Shown here: positions 34,162 through 43,812 of the stretch, piece after piece | Position numbering within the stretch: position 1 is the first letter of the stretch | Layout: every line of letters starts with the position of its first letter | NCBI GenBank assembly: GCA_043101845.1 | Contig: JBICHN010000011.1 | Span: forward strand, 1,488,001 to 1,552,000 | Direction of reading: 5' to 3' | DNA length: 64,000 nucleotides | Origin: JBICHN01 sp043101845 | GTDB taxonomy: Bacteria; Planctomycetota; Phycisphaerae; Phycisphaerales; UBA5793 | The notes under the pieces: generated by a model | Told to the model about the DNA's origin: nothing | Database searches by the model: none | The model's input: only the letters and a program-made list of their open reading frames with translations | Program-made: the position numbers and the translations under genes

Positions 34162-34707
34162 ATGAGCTGGATCGAGAATCGCTTCGAAGAGAACCTGATC
34201 ATCACGAGCCTCGACTGGGCCGTGAACTGGGCTCGCCGCTCGAGCATCTGGCCCATGACCTTCGGTCTCGCGTGCTGCGCCATCGAGATGATGGCGTTCG
34301 GCGCGTCGCGTTATGATGTCGACCGATTCGGCGCCGGCGCCTTCCGGGCGACCCCGCGGCAGAGTGATCTCATGATCGTCGCCGGCACGGTGACTTACAA
34401 GATGGCCTCACGCGTCCGGCGGCTGTACGAACAGATGCCCGATCCGAAGTATGTCATGGCCATGGGGGCGTGCACCGTCGGCGGCGGACCGTACTTCAAG
34501 TACGGTTACCATGTCGTCAAGGGCGTTGATATGGTCGTTCCGGTCGACATCTATGTCCCCGGTTGCCCACCGCGGCCCGAAGCGCTCATCGAGGGACTCA
34601 TGCGATTGCAGGACAAGATCCGAGAGCAGTCGATGGGCCTGCCGAAGGGCTCGAAGCGCCCGGCGCGTGACTTCGATATGCCAATCCCGGCGCCGGTCAC
34701 CGCCTGA
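34162..34707 (+). CDS. nuoB: NADH-quinone oxidoreductase subunit B
   Basis: NuoB carries iron-sulfur cluster N2, the last electron donor before quinone in complex I. The protein has the cysteine motif MTFGLACCAIEMM, then MGACTVGGGPYF and VPGCPPRPEALIEGL, giving the four cluster cysteines. I prefer the ATG at 34162 (MSWIENRFEENL, 181 residues), the usual family start; a start at 34123 would add 13 residues. No other nuo genes are adjacent. nuoG lies 7.6 kb away on the other strand. Confidence 0.93.
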   Translation: MSWIENRFEENLIITSLDWAVNWARRSSIWPMTFGLACCAIEMMAFGASRYDVDRFGAGAFRATPRQSDLMIVAGTVTYKMASRVRRLYEQMPDPKYVMAMGACTVGGGPYFKYGYHVVKGVDMVVPVDIYVPGCPPRPEALIEGLMRLQDKIREQSMGLPKGSKRPARDFDMPIPAPVTA

Positions 34708-34735
34708 TCCGTTCGGACATTCCAGAATTGATGGC

Positions 34736-34763
34736 GACTTCGCGCTTCGACGGGCGCGAAGTC
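34736..34763 (+). terminator. possible weak terminator after nuoB
   Basis: A 9-bp inverted repeat (GACTTCGCG with CGCGAAGTC, 10-base loop) lies 28 bases after the nuoB stop, followed by the modest pyrimidine stretch GTCTTGCATTTCC. The tail is poor, so termination here is uncertain. Confidence 0.35.
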
Positions 34764-34871
34764 GTCTTGCATTTCCGGTTCGCCCGAAACCCGCACGGGG
34801 CGCGCACGAATAACGATATTGGGTTACAATGCCGCTCCTTCGAATGATGACCTGCGCAGGCGTCGAACCCA

Positions 34872-37800
34872 GTGGATTTCCCTGTCCGATTCGACAACCC
34901 GTGGGCGCTGCTCCTCATTCTCCTCGTCATTCCGATGACCTGGTATGGGTGGCGAACGCTGACCGGACAGGCGCCTTTGAGGCGCTCGATCGTCTGTGGC
35001 GTGCGCGCGATGGTCGTGATCGGGCTGGCTCTTACGCTCGCTGAGCCACGCTGGGAGCAGCGGAACGAATCGCTCACGCTCGTCATGCTCATCGATCGCA
35101 CGCGGTCGATTTCCCGTCCGCTCGAAGCCGAGGCGTACCGATATCTGCGCACAGCGGTCGAAGCGGCGGAGAAGAACGACGATCGGAAACCGGAAGATCG
35201 GCTCGCAATCATCAACATCGGAGCCGAAGCACGCGTCGAGCAGATGGCTGACCGGGCGACGGTGGTGGACCTGACGACTCCGGTCATCAATCAGGACGCG
35301 ACGAATCTGGCGGATGGCCTGCGCATGGCGATGGCCGTGGCGCCCCGCGATTCATCGCTCCGATTCGTTCTCGTCAGCGACGGGAACGAGAACATCGACA
35401 ATGTCATGGCCGTGGCCGATATTGCGCGGGCGAACGGCATACCGGTCGATGTTCTGCCTCTGCGGTACGACCACACGAACGAGGTCATGTTCGACCGAAT
35501 CCAAACGCAATCGCAGGCGCGCGAGGGTCAGAATGTCACGCTGAACCTCATCCTCCGCGCGCGACGCGCGACGACCGGGCAGATCGTGCTCTTCCGAAAC
35601 GACGAGCCGGTTGATCTCGATCCGGAATCGCCGGCGGTCGGGCTTGCGGTGAATCTCAACGAGGGAGTCAATACTTTTCGGCCGACGATCCCGATGGATC
35701 GTCCCGGACCTCAGCGGCTTCGCGCTGAATTTCAGCCGGACATTCTCGAAGACGACGCGATCGCGTCAAACAACCGCGCTGAGACCGTCGTCATCGTGGG
35801 CGGTGAGGGCCGCGTGTTGCTCGTTCGCTCCTCGCCGACGGAATCGGCGGCGCTCGAGCAGGCGTTGACCGACGCGCAGATCAAGGTCGACGCGGTGGAG
35901 CCTTCGTCGGTCGCTGATGATCTCATGGTGCTCTCCGGGTACGACTCGATCATTCTCGCGAACATTCCGGCGCATGTCTTTCCGACGAAGATGCACGAGA
36001 CGCTGCGCCTCTATGTGCACGAGATCGGCGGCGGGCTCGTGATGATCGGCGGCCCCGAGACATTCGGCGCCGGAGGATGGATCGATACGGATCTCGAAAA
36101 GGCGCTTCCCGTGCGCCTCGACCCGCCGGACAAGACTCAAATGCCGCGCGGAGCGCTTGTGTGCATCATGCACTCATCCGAGATTCCCCAGGGAAACTAC
36201 TGGGCGGAGCAGTGCGCGATCGGCGCGATTGAGGCGCTCAGCCGCCTTGATCTTGCTGGTGTGATCGACTTTGACTGGGGGCGCCCCGGAGTGAACGCAG
36301 GGTGCGACTGGGTGGTGCCGCTCCAGGAGGTCGGCGACAAGACCGCGGCGATCAATGCGATCAAGAAGATGACGATGGGCGACATGCCCGACTTCCCGCC
36401 GGCGATGTCGATGGCGCTTCAGGCGCTTCAGCAGGCGAACGCCGGGCAGAAGCATGTCATCATCATCTCTGACGGCGATCCGCAACGCCCGACCCAGCAG
36501 ATGCTCCAGCAGTTCGTGGATTCGAAGATTTCGATTTCCACGGTCGTCGCCGGAGGGCACGGCAACCCGGCCGACGCCCAGACGATGCAGTGGATCGCGA
36601 CGACGACCGGCGGCGAGTTCTACAACCCGACGAATCCGAATCAGTACAAGCAGATCTTCATCAAAGAGGCGATGGTCATCAAACGATCGCTCATTGTCGA
36701 GGGCGAGGTCTACCAGCCCATTCATCGACTGAGCGTGAAGCCCGGACCGTTTGTCGGTCGGTGGGCGAACCTGCCGACTCTTGACGGGTATGTGCTCACG
36801 GCGCCTCGCCCCGGACACGATCCTGAGTTGGTGACCGAGAATGGTGATCCGATCCTCGCGTTCTGGCAGTACGGCGTCGGCCGTTCCATCGCCTTTACGA
36901 GCGACGCGACGACCCGTTGGTCGAGTCGTTGGAATTCATGGAGTGGCTTTCAGCAGTTCTTGGAACAGACGGTGCGCTGGACGATGCGCCCGGCGGCTCC
37001 GTCGAATGTCCTCCTCAAGACGCGGCTCGAAGGCGATCGCGCCGTCATTGAGGTCGAAGCGCTCACCGCGGAAGGCTCCTTCGCGACCTTTGGCACTGTG
37101 AGCGGCGTCCTCGTGACGCCTTCACTCGATGCGAAGCCGATTCGCCTGCAGCAGGTCGGCCCGGGACAGTGGCGCGCCGAGACTCCGGTCGACGAGCAGG
37201 GGACTTATGTCGTCAATCTTGTCCGCGAAGATCAGGATGGGCGGAAGACTCCGATCCAGGCCGGAATCTCGAATCCCTACAGCCAGGAGCTCCGAGATCT
37301 GGAGGATAATGTCGCGCTCCTGACCGAAGTCGCCGAACGAACCGGCGGGGTGATCCTTCCGGAACAGCCGGAATCGGCGCAGCTCTTCCGGCGCGAGAAT
37401 CTTCCGCGTCCGGCGGCGTTGACCGATCTCTGGCCATTGCTCGCGATCATCGCGGCGACCCTTTTCCTCTTCGATGTGGCGACGCGACGCCTCGCAATCG
37501 ACCCGCGTCGCATGCGCGGCCGGCTCGCGGCGCTCATGGGATCGCGCGCCTCATCCGCCGGCGCCGGGATGGATCGCCTCAAGGAGGCGCGGGGACAAGC
37601 TCGCGATCAGCTCGAACCCCGCGATGCGCGAGAGTCGAAGCGCGTCGCGTCGACCACATTCGACGCGGACGAGTCCGTGGCGACGCCCATCGACCTCGAC
37701 GCGACCGGCGATCCCGAGCCGGGCCTCAAGTCGAAGCCCCGGCGCGAGACCCGCGCGGAACCGGCGGCGGAAGGCGAAAGCGACGAGAGCTACACCTCTC

Positions 37801-37877
37801 GTCTTCTCCGCGCGAAGCGGCGGGCGAAAGGCGGCGACAGTGAATCGGAGCCGCCGGACGGAGGATCGGCCGAATGA
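34872..37877 (+). CDS. large VWA/glutamine-amidotransferase-like membrane protein
   Basis: A 1001-residue protein starting at GTG 34872. Two N-terminal membrane helices (WALLLILLVIPMTWYGW; AMVVIGLALTLAEP) precede a von Willebrand A domain (LVMLIDRTRSIS, about residue 72; the metal motif reads DxTxS rather than DxSxS). A class I amidotransferase-like fold (GGGLVMIGGPETFGAGGW, about 386) and a second VWA-like segment (HVIIISDGDPQRP) follow. A further helix (LWPLLAIIAATLFLFDVA) near residue 860 precedes a charged cytoplasmic tail of about 120 residues. It overlaps moxR by 4 bases. Such proteins accompany MoxR ATPases; the role here is unknown. Confidence 0.85.
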   Translation: MDFPVRFDNPWALLLILLVIPMTWYGWRTLTGQAPLRRSIVCGVRAMVVIGLALTLAEPRWEQRNESLTLVMLIDRTRSISRPLEAEAYRYLRTAVEAAEKNDDRKPEDRLAIINIGAEARVEQMADRATVVDLTTPVINQDATNLADGLRMAMAVAPRDSSLRFVLVSDGNENIDNVMAVADIARANGIPVDVLPLRYDHTNEVMFDRIQTQSQAREGQNVTLNLILRARRATTGQIVLFRNDEPVDLDPESPAVGLAVNLNEGVNTFRPTIPMDRPGPQRLRAEFQPDILEDDAIASNNRAETVVIVGGEGRVLLVRSSPTESAALEQALTDAQIKVDAVEPSSVADDLMVLSGYDSIILANIPAHVFPTKMHETLRLYVHEIGGGLVMIGGPETFGAGGWIDTDLEKALPVRLDPPDKTQMPRGALVCIMHSSEIPQGNYWAEQCAIGAIEALSRLDLAGVIDFDWGRPGVNAGCDWVVPLQEVGDKTAAINAIKKMTMGDMPDFPPAMSMALQALQQANAGQKHVIIISDGDPQRPTQQMLQQFVDSKISISTVVAGGHGNPADAQTMQWIATTTGGEFYNPTNPNQYKQIFIKEAMVIKRSLIVEGEVYQPIHRLSVKPGPFVGRWANLPTLDGYVLTAPRPGHDPELVTENGDPILAFWQYGVGRSIAFTSDATTRWSSRWNSWSGFQQFLEQTVRWTMRPAAPSNVLLKTRLEGDRAVIEVEALTAEGSFATFGTVSGVLVTPSLDAKPIRLQQVGPGQWRAETPVDEQGTYVVNLVREDQDGRKTPIQAGISNPYSQELRDLEDNVALLTEVAERTGGVILPEQPESAQLFRRENLPRPAALTDLWPLLAIIAATLFLFDVATRRLAIDPRRMRGRLAALMGSRASSAGAGMDRLKEARGQARDQLEPRDARESKRVASTTFDADESVATPIDLDATGDPEPGLKSKPRRETRAEPAAEGESDESYTSRLLRAKRRAKGGDSESEPPDGGSAE

Positions 37878-38941
37878 ATGACTTCGCCGATCTGCCACCA
37901 CTCGATCTCGTCTTGAATGATCCAGACGAAGTCACCAGGCGGTGCGCCGCATTCCGCTCGGTCTTCGATCGACTTCGACACGAGATCGGCAAGGTCATCG
38001 TCGGTCAGGAGCGGATTGTCGAAGACACCCTCATCGGACTGTTCGCCGATGGTCATGTCCTGCTCGAAGGGGTGCCGGGTCTCGGGAAGACGCTGCTCGT
38101 GCGAACGCTCTCGCAGGCGCTCGCGTTGCCGTTCAAGCGCATTCAGTTCACTCCCGACCTCATGCCGGCGGACATCGTGGGCACGAATGTCGTGATGGAG
38201 AATCGATCGACGGGTCGACGAAGTCTCGAGTTTCGTCCCGGCCCGATCTTCGCGCAGATCATCCTCGCCGATGAGATCAATCGCGCGACGCCGAAGACAC
38301 AGGCGGCGCTGCTCGAAGCGATGCAGGAGCGGCGAGTAACGGTCTCCGGTCATACCTACGAACTCAACCAGCCGTTTCTCGTGCTCGCGACGCAGAATCC
38401 GATCGAGCAGGAGGGGACCTTTACGCTTCCGGAGGCGCAGCTCGATCGGTTCCTCCTCAAGTTGACGGTCCCCTACACCACCCGGCGCGAGATGATCGAG
38501 ATACTCGAACGCACGACTTCGACCCGTCCGTCGAGTATTGAAGCGGTGATCGACGGAACGCGCATCCGCCAGGCGCAGCGGCTCGTCCGCCGCGTCGTGG
38601 TCGCCGATCATGTGCAGGATTATGCGATTCGACTTGTGCTCGCGACACATCCGGACAACCAGCTCGCGCCATCAGTCTCCGGGCGCTACATCAAGGTTGG
38701 CGTGAGTCCGCGTGGCGCCCAGGCGATCATTCTCGTCGGAAAGGCCCGCGCATTAATCGCGGGACGATACGCCGTCTCATTCCGCGACATCGAAGATGCG
38801 GTCAAGCCCGCCTTGCGCCATCGCGTTCTCGTCAATTTTGAGGCGGAATCCGAAGGCGTGACGAGCGATGATGTCCTCGACGAATTGATCCGCATCGTGC
38901 CACATGAAGCGCCGGACCGGGCGCTCGAGGGAGCGTCATGA
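37874..38941 (+). CDS. MoxR-family AAA+ ATPase
   Basis: A 355-residue ATPase with an AAA+ core: Walker A LLEGVPGLGKTLLVRTL (about residue 66), Walker B ILADEINRATPKTQAALLEAM (shown in part), sensor ATQNPIEQEGT and the arginine-finger region LPEAQLDRFLLK. MoxR proteins act as chaperone-like ATPases with VWA partners in envelope or metal-enzyme assembly. The gene overlaps both neighbours by 4 bases (ATGA), showing a coupled operon with the VWA and DUF58 proteins. Confidence 0.93.
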   Translation: MNDFADLPPLDLVLNDPDEVTRRCAAFRSVFDRLRHEIGKVIVGQERIVEDTLIGLFADGHVLLEGVPGLGKTLLVRTLSQALALPFKRIQFTPDLMPADIVGTNVVMENRSTGRRSLEFRPGPIFAQIILADEINRATPKTQAALLEAMQERRVTVSGHTYELNQPFLVLATQNPIEQEGTFTLPEAQLDRFLLKLTVPYTTRREMIEILERTTSTRPSSIEAVIDGTRIRQAQRLVRRVVVADHVQDYAIRLVLATHPDNQLAPSVSGRYIKVGVSPRGAQAIILVGKARALIAGRYAVSFRDIEDAVKPALRHRVLVNFEAESEGVTSDDVLDELIRIVPHEAPDRALEGAS

Positions 38942-39885
38942 CGAGAGCGTCGACCCAGCCGAATCTCGTCGGCGTCGCCAGGCGACCGACGAAGATCGAT
39001 GAGCTGATTGATTCCGAGCTCATGACCAAGCTCAATCAACTTGATGTCGTCTCGCGCAAGATCTTTCTCGGAAAGCTGCAGGGTGAACGGCGCTCGAAGC
39101 GTCGCGGGCAATCGGTTGAGTTCGCCGACTATCGAAACTATGTGCCCGGTGACGACCTCCGATACATCGACTGGAATGTCTACGGGCGACTCGATGTGCT
39201 CTTTCTCAAGCTCTTTCTCGAGGAAGAGGACCTGTCACTCCACATCGTGGTCGATGTGTCGAAATCGATGGATTACGGCGATCCGAGCAAGTTCGTCTTC
39301 GCGCAACGGCTCGCCATGGCGCTTGGTTACATCGGCCTCGTGAACTACAACCGCGTCACCCTCGCCGCGTTCGGAGCCGGACTCGTCGATCGCTTGCCAA
39401 ACCTTCGAGGACGGAGAAAAACGCAGGACATCGGGCAGTGGTTGCTGAATCTCGAGCCGGGGGACGACACCGATTTCGAACCGGCGATGAAGACTCTTGC
39501 ACTGAGCCGGCAGGGTCGTGGCGTGATGGTCATCATCAGCGACTTTCTCTTCAAGCGCGGATACGAAAAGGGGCTCCGCTACCTCCAGGGGGGCGGATAT
39601 GACACTTTCGTCATTCAGGCGCTGAGCCCGCAGGAGATTGATCCGGCGGCGACCGGAGCGCTGAGCGGCGATCTGAAACTCGTCGATGTGGAGGACGGGC
39701 ACGAAGCGGAGGTCACGCTCTCGGCGGCGGTCATCAAACGATACAAGGAGAATCTGAACGCGTACTGCGGCGCCCTTCGAGACTACTGCGTCCGTCGGTC
39801 GATGACGCACATGACACTGCGCACCGACATGAGCATGGAAACGCTCCTCCTCGAATACCTCCGGAAGCGAGGGCTGCTGAAGTGA
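38938..39885 (+). CDS. DUF58 domain protein with VWA-like fold
   Basis: A 315-residue cytoplasmic protein with the DUF58 signature: GERRSKRRGQSVEFADYRNY, PGDDLRYIDWNVYGR, and a VWA metal motif LHIVVDVSKSMDYG (DxSxS) near residue 105. DUF58 proteins are encoded with MoxR and form the second core member of this widespread cluster. It starts inside the last codon of moxR and is followed by the second VWA membrane protein after 34 bases. Confidence 0.92.
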   Translation: MTRASTQPNLVGVARRPTKIDELIDSELMTKLNQLDVVSRKIFLGKLQGERRSKRRGQSVEFADYRNYVPGDDLRYIDWNVYGRLDVLFLKLFLEEEDLSLHIVVDVSKSMDYGDPSKFVFAQRLAMALGYIGLVNYNRVTLAAFGAGLVDRLPNLRGRRKTQDIGQWLLNLEPGDDTDFEPAMKTLALSRQGRGVMVIISDFLFKRGYEKGLRYLQGGGYDTFVIQALSPQEIDPAATGALSGDLKLVDVEDGHEAEVTLSAAVIKRYKENLNAYCGALRDYCVRRSMTHMTLRTDMSMETLLLEYLRKRGLLK

Positions 39886-39919
39886 TGCGCCGTCCTGCTC
39901 ATCAATGGAGGCGCGGCGC

Positions 39920-41938
39920 ATGAGTTGGGTAACCCCCGGTCTTGCGGCTCTGGTCGCCGCGTGCCTCATACCACCGCTGATATTGCTCTACTTTCTCAAG
40001 TTGCGACGGCGTGAGAGCGTTGTTCCGTCGACGCTTCTCTGGAAGCAATCGGTGCAGGACATGCAGGCGAATGCGCCGTTCCAGCGTCTCCGCATGAACC
40101 TTCTCCTGTTTCTGCAGTTGCTCGCGCTCGCCGCATTGCTGCTGGCGATCGCTCAACCGGAGTGGGAGGCGCTCTCGGCTCCGGGGGTTCGGACCGTGCT
40201 CTTGATCGATCGCTCGGCGAGCATGACGGCGATCGAGGACGAAACCTCGCGGCTCGAGTCGGCGAAACGGCAGGCGATCGAATTCATTGAAGAGATCCGC
40301 GCCGGCGGGCTCTTCGGGTCCGCCGGACGGTCACAGGAAGTCATGATCATCGGCTTCGCCGAGGAAGCGCAGATCTACTCCGGGTTCTCGAACAGCAAGG
40401 CGGAACTCTTGAACGCCGTGCGCGCCATTACGCCGACGCACGCATCGACCCGAATCGGACAAGCGCTCGAACTCGCCCGCGCCCACTCGATTCGAACGAA
40501 TGTCGAGGGTCCCGGGGCTCCGATTGATACGCCGGCTGATCTGCTGCTCTTCTCAGACGGGCGAATCGAAGATCTCGAGGAACAGGTCGCCAAGGAGCCG
40601 GTCCAGTTCCGGCGGATCGGCGACCCGGCGGCCGCAGGGAATGTGGGGATCGTCGCGTTCGATGCGCGGCGGAGTTACCAGGATCAGAATGAAATCGTGC
40701 TCTATGCGCGCCTCGCGAACTGGTCCGATCGTGAAGTGTCGACGGGAGTGTTTCTCTCCGCCGGGGATCAGCTGCTCAAGTCTTCAACCGTGCGGGTTCC
40801 GCCCGCATACCCCCTGAATCCCGTCGATGACGAACAGGACGAGGAGACGGGAGACCCGGAGTGGCGGCCGGGAGTCGGCGAGGTGACCTTCAGCCTCGTC
40901 CAGCCGCGCGGCGTGACGCTCGCCGTCGAAATCGACACTGACGATCCGCTCTCCGCCGACAACGCCGCCTTCGTCGTGGTTCCCCCGTCGAAACAACTTC
41001 GAATCGCGCTTGTCGAGAAGAAGAGTTTCGTCCTCGAGACCGTGCTTGCGGGTCTTCCCAATGTGGAGCGAATCGAGCGCATGTCCGGCGCTGCATACGA
41101 ATCGCTCGTCTCGGCGGGTCAGACTGAGCGATATGACCTCGTCGTCTTCGACGACTACGCGCCATCAACGCTCGGACCGGGACGCTATCTCACCATTGGA
41201 GCGCTCCCGCCGATCGACGGGCTTGGGATGACCGAAGTCGAGGCGGCGAATGTCGTGCTCGCAGCGGACGATCGCCATCCGGTCAACCAGTATGTCAGCT
41301 ACGACACGCTGCTCGTCGATCGTCATCCACAGATGAGCGTGCCCGACGCCGGAACGGTGCTCGTCGAGGGAGCGAATGGTCCCATGATGGCGGAGATCAA
41401 CACGGGCGGCGCGCACGCCATCATCGTTCCGTTTCCGGTACTCAAGACGAACTGGGCCTGGGATGTGAACTTCGTCCCGCTCATGCAGAATCTCGTCGAT
41501 TACCTTGGTCACTCCGGCGAGGCGATCACCGAGTCGTCGCTCCGGCCGGGCGACGCGATCTCGGCCCGCCTGCCCGCGTCGGCGACCGACATTCGACTCG
41601 CTCTGCCGGATCCGAACGAGGACCCGATTCCGCTCGCGCCGGGTGATCCGACGCGCACCGTGTACGGTCCGGTGGACCAGGTGGGCGTTTACCGGTTGCT
41701 CTGGACGGTCCCCGGGACGGACGGTGAGCAGGCCCGCGATTTTGCAGTGAATCTTTTCAACGAGCGCGAGAGTCGGGTGGCCCCCGCCGAGGCGATCCGA
41801 TTCGGCATGGACGAGGTCGCGACGATCGACGACGACCGGGCGCTGCGCAAGCAGGCGCTCTGGCCCTGGCTCGCCGCCGCGGCGCTTCTTGTCGTCCTGA
41901 TCGAATGGTGGGTGTACTGCCGTCGATCTTACATCTAA
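39920..41938 (+). CDS. BatA-like VWA membrane protein
   Basis: A 672-residue protein with N-terminal helices (LAALVAACLIPPLILLYFL; LLLFLQLLALAALLLAIA), a VWA domain with intact DxSxS (VLLIDRSASMTAIED, near residue 96), a long middle region with an amidotransferase-like fold, and a C-terminal membrane helix (LWPWLAAAALLVVLIEW). The ATG at 39920 has GGAGG upstream; a start at 39905 is less likely. It closes the VWA-MoxR-DUF58-VWA series, and the next gene is convergent 8 bases away. Confidence 0.88.
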   Translation: MSWVTPGLAALVAACLIPPLILLYFLKLRRRESVVPSTLLWKQSVQDMQANAPFQRLRMNLLLFLQLLALAALLLAIAQPEWEALSAPGVRTVLLIDRSASMTAIEDETSRLESAKRQAIEFIEEIRAGGLFGSAGRSQEVMIIGFAEEAQIYSGFSNSKAELLNAVRAITPTHASTRIGQALELARAHSIRTNVEGPGAPIDTPADLLLFSDGRIEDLEEQVAKEPVQFRRIGDPAAAGNVGIVAFDARRSYQDQNEIVLYARLANWSDREVSTGVFLSAGDQLLKSSTVRVPPAYPLNPVDDEQDEETGDPEWRPGVGEVTFSLVQPRGVTLAVEIDTDDPLSADNAAFVVVPPSKQLRIALVEKKSFVLETVLAGLPNVERIERMSGAAYESLVSAGQTERYDLVVFDDYAPSTLGPGRYLTIGALPPIDGLGMTEVEAANVVLAADDRHPVNQYVSYDTLLVDRHPQMSVPDAGTVLVEGANGPMMAEINTGGAHAIIVPFPVLKTNWAWDVNFVPLMQNLVDYLGHSGEAITESSLRPGDAISARLPASATDIRLALPDPNEDPIPLAPGDPTRTVYGPVDQVGVYRLLWTVPGTDGEQARDFAVNLFNERESRVAPAEAIRFGMDEVATIDDDRALRKQALWPWLAAAALLVVLIEWWVYCRRSYI

Positions 41939-41945
41939 CCGCCGA

Positions 41946-43040
41946 TCAGCCCCGCTCGAACAGGAAGGCCGAATCGAGCAGCCGATTCGTTTCGCCGTCG
42001 TGCACGGCGAAACTCGATCCGCTGAGCATCGACGCGGATCCGTAGGCGCCGTCCTTTCGCACCGCGTAGAAGACGACATTGAAGTTTGGTCGCCCCTCCG
42101 AATCGAGGAGCCGTTTCTGCCGCGTGTTCCGCGCGATTCGCTCGAGTACGGTAAGGCAGGCTTCCGTTGGCGTCGCCCCTCGCTCCATCTCCTGGACGAT
42201 GGCGAATGAACCGCAGTTCTGGATGACGGCTTCACCGCGTCCCGTAGCCCCCGCCGCGCCGATGTGGTTGTCGACGAACATGCCGGCGCCGACAATCGGT
42301 GAATCGCCCACGCGGCCGGGGATCTTGTAGCTCAACCCGCTTGTGGTCGTTACGCCGGATAAATCGCCACCGTCGTTCACCGCCGAGCAGTGAATCGTGC
42401 CGTAAGTGAAGAGCTGTTCCGCATCGAGATCGACCCGCGCTGAGTTCCGGTCTTCAAGATCGCGCTGATCATCGTCGAGCCAGTCGTCGTTCGGATTGAG
42501 ATTCTCTTTCCATCGCAGCCAGATCTCTCGCGTTTCGGGCGTCATGAGATCGGTCTCTTCGAAGCCGTGCGCCCGGGCGAACTTGAGCGCCCCATCGCCG
42601 ACGATAAGTACATGGTCCGTGCGTCGCAGCACTTTGAGCGCGACGGACGCCGGGTTCATGATGTTCCGCAGAGCCGCGACGGCGCCGGCCTTGTGCGTCG
42701 GCCCGTGCATGACTGATGAATCGAGTTCGATGACACCCTCTTCGTTCGGCAGCCCGCCGTATCCCACCGAACGATCGTTCGGATCGTTCTCGACGATGTT
42801 GACTCCGGCGACGATGGCGTCAACCGGATCGGCGCCGTTTCGAATCATCGCCATCGCCTTGTCGGTCGCGCGTTCACCGTTGGCGGACGAGATGGCGCAG
42901 ACGCCGCGATGGTCGTCACCCGGATGGACGGTCGACCGCCGTTTCGGGCGCGAAGTCAGCTGGCTCGATCCGGTCGCCACATTTACGGCGGCGAGGGCGG
43001 CGCCGGCCGCCATGAATTCTCGTCGATTGATCGATGTCAT
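41946..43040 (-). CDS. N4-(beta-N-acetylglucosaminyl)-L-asparaginase, Tat-exported
   Basis: A 364-residue Ntn-hydrolase of the glycosylasparaginase family, which cleaves the GlcNAc-asparagine bond. It is made as a precursor that cuts itself before a nucleophile Thr: here YGTIHCSAV, T215. VTTTSGLSYKIPGRVGDSPI and GAAGATGRGEA match the substrate-binding and active-site loops. The N-terminus INRREFMAAGAALAAVNVA is a twin-arginine signal, so the enzyme is probably exported folded. No carbohydrate operon is nearby. Confidence 0.93.
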   Translation of the reverse strand: MTSINRREFMAAGAALAAVNVATGSSQLTSRPKRRSTVHPGDDHRGVCAISSANGERATDKAMAMIRNGADPVDAIVAGVNIVENDPNDRSVGYGGLPNEEGVIELDSSVMHGPTHKAGAVAALRNIMNPASVALKVLRRTDHVLIVGDGALKFARAHGFEETDLMTPETREIWLRWKENLNPNDDWLDDDQRDLEDRNSARVDLDAEQLFTYGTIHCSAVNDGGDLSGVTTTSGLSYKIPGRVGDSPIVGAGMFVDNHIGAAGATGRGEAVIQNCGSFAIVQEMERGATPTEACLTVLERIARNTRQKRLLDSEGRPNFNVVFYAVRKDGAYGSASMLSGSSFAVHDGETNRLLDSAFLFERG

Positions 43041-43142
43041 CTCGTCGTCCTTTCTCCGTCACGCGGCTCCGAGTGGCGTGCGCAATGTAGCAGAGAAGGA
43101 CTCTGCCTGCACGCCGGCCACGCGCCGGTGCGAAAAACGAAG

Positions 43143-43168
43143 GACCCGGCGTCAGGCAACGCCGGGTC
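43143..43168 (-). terminator. intrinsic terminator of the 129-residue helical protein gene
   Basis: A perfect 10-bp stem (GACCCGGCGT with ACGCCGGGTC, 6-base loop) is followed, on the minus strand, by CTTCGTTTTTC. It lies between the small helical gene and the asparaginase gene, which has its own promoter beyond. Confidence 0.8.
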
Positions 43169-43198
43169 ATCGTGATCATCAATCTCGTCCGGGTTGGT

Positions 43199-43588
43199 TC
43201 AACCGAAAGTATTGAGCCGGCCCTGGTGATCGAACAGCGTCTCCTGCCACCGCTTCAGCTTCTCGCCGAGCGCGTCGCCGTGTTCGACCTGGTCGCCGAG
43301 ATGCCCGAGGAATCGCATGCCGTCGTCGAGCTGGTTGATCCCGCGCTCGAGTTCCTTCGCGGCGGTTCCAGCGCTCACATTGACATCCTGTCCGGAGTAC
43401 TGGTTGATTCGCTCGAGTTGGCTGTCGATCTTGTTCATGCGATCCTGGAGCTCGTCGGGATCGCCGAGCCCGCGGTCGATCGCCGACTGCAATCGATCCT
43501 TGAGCATGTTGAGCCGGTCCGTCATTCGTTCGACATCGATCGTGACGCCGGCGTTCGAATTCCCAACGGTAATGTTGATGGTCGACAT
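43199..43588 (-). CDS. small helical coiled-coil protein of unknown function
   Basis: A 129-residue soluble protein without signal or membrane helix. It begins MSTINITVGNSNAGVTIDVE and then forms long amphipathic helices rich in Asp, Glu, Arg and Leu (MTDRLNMLKDRLQSAIDRG; DELQDRMNKIDSQLERINQY). The ATG at 43588 has GGAGAG at good spacing; the longer in-frame start at 43816 lacks support. It is monocistronic with a strong terminator, suggesting it may be abundant. I recognise no family. Confidence 0.75.
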   Translation of the reverse strand: MSTINITVGNSNAGVTIDVERMTDRLNMLKDRLQSAIDRGLGDPDELQDRMNKIDSQLERINQYSGQDVNVSAGTAAKELERGINQLDDGMRFLGHLGDQVEHGDALGEKLKRWQETLFDHQGRLNTFG

Positions 43589-43812
43589 GATCTGCTCTCC
43601 ACATTGCCGGGTGCCGTGCGCCGTCGCATTCATCCAAGGCCAGCGGCGCTGGTGCTCGTCTCGTTTCGAACGATCGTCGGCCATCCATGGCCACGACACG
43701 AGTCCTTCACGAGACATGAAGCAACCATCGTGCCGCGTCGGATTCCGGATCCGGGGGCGTGAATCGCGGTTTGGGTACAAAGACGGAGCGCGACGGGCGC
43801 AAGAGTTGCGCG

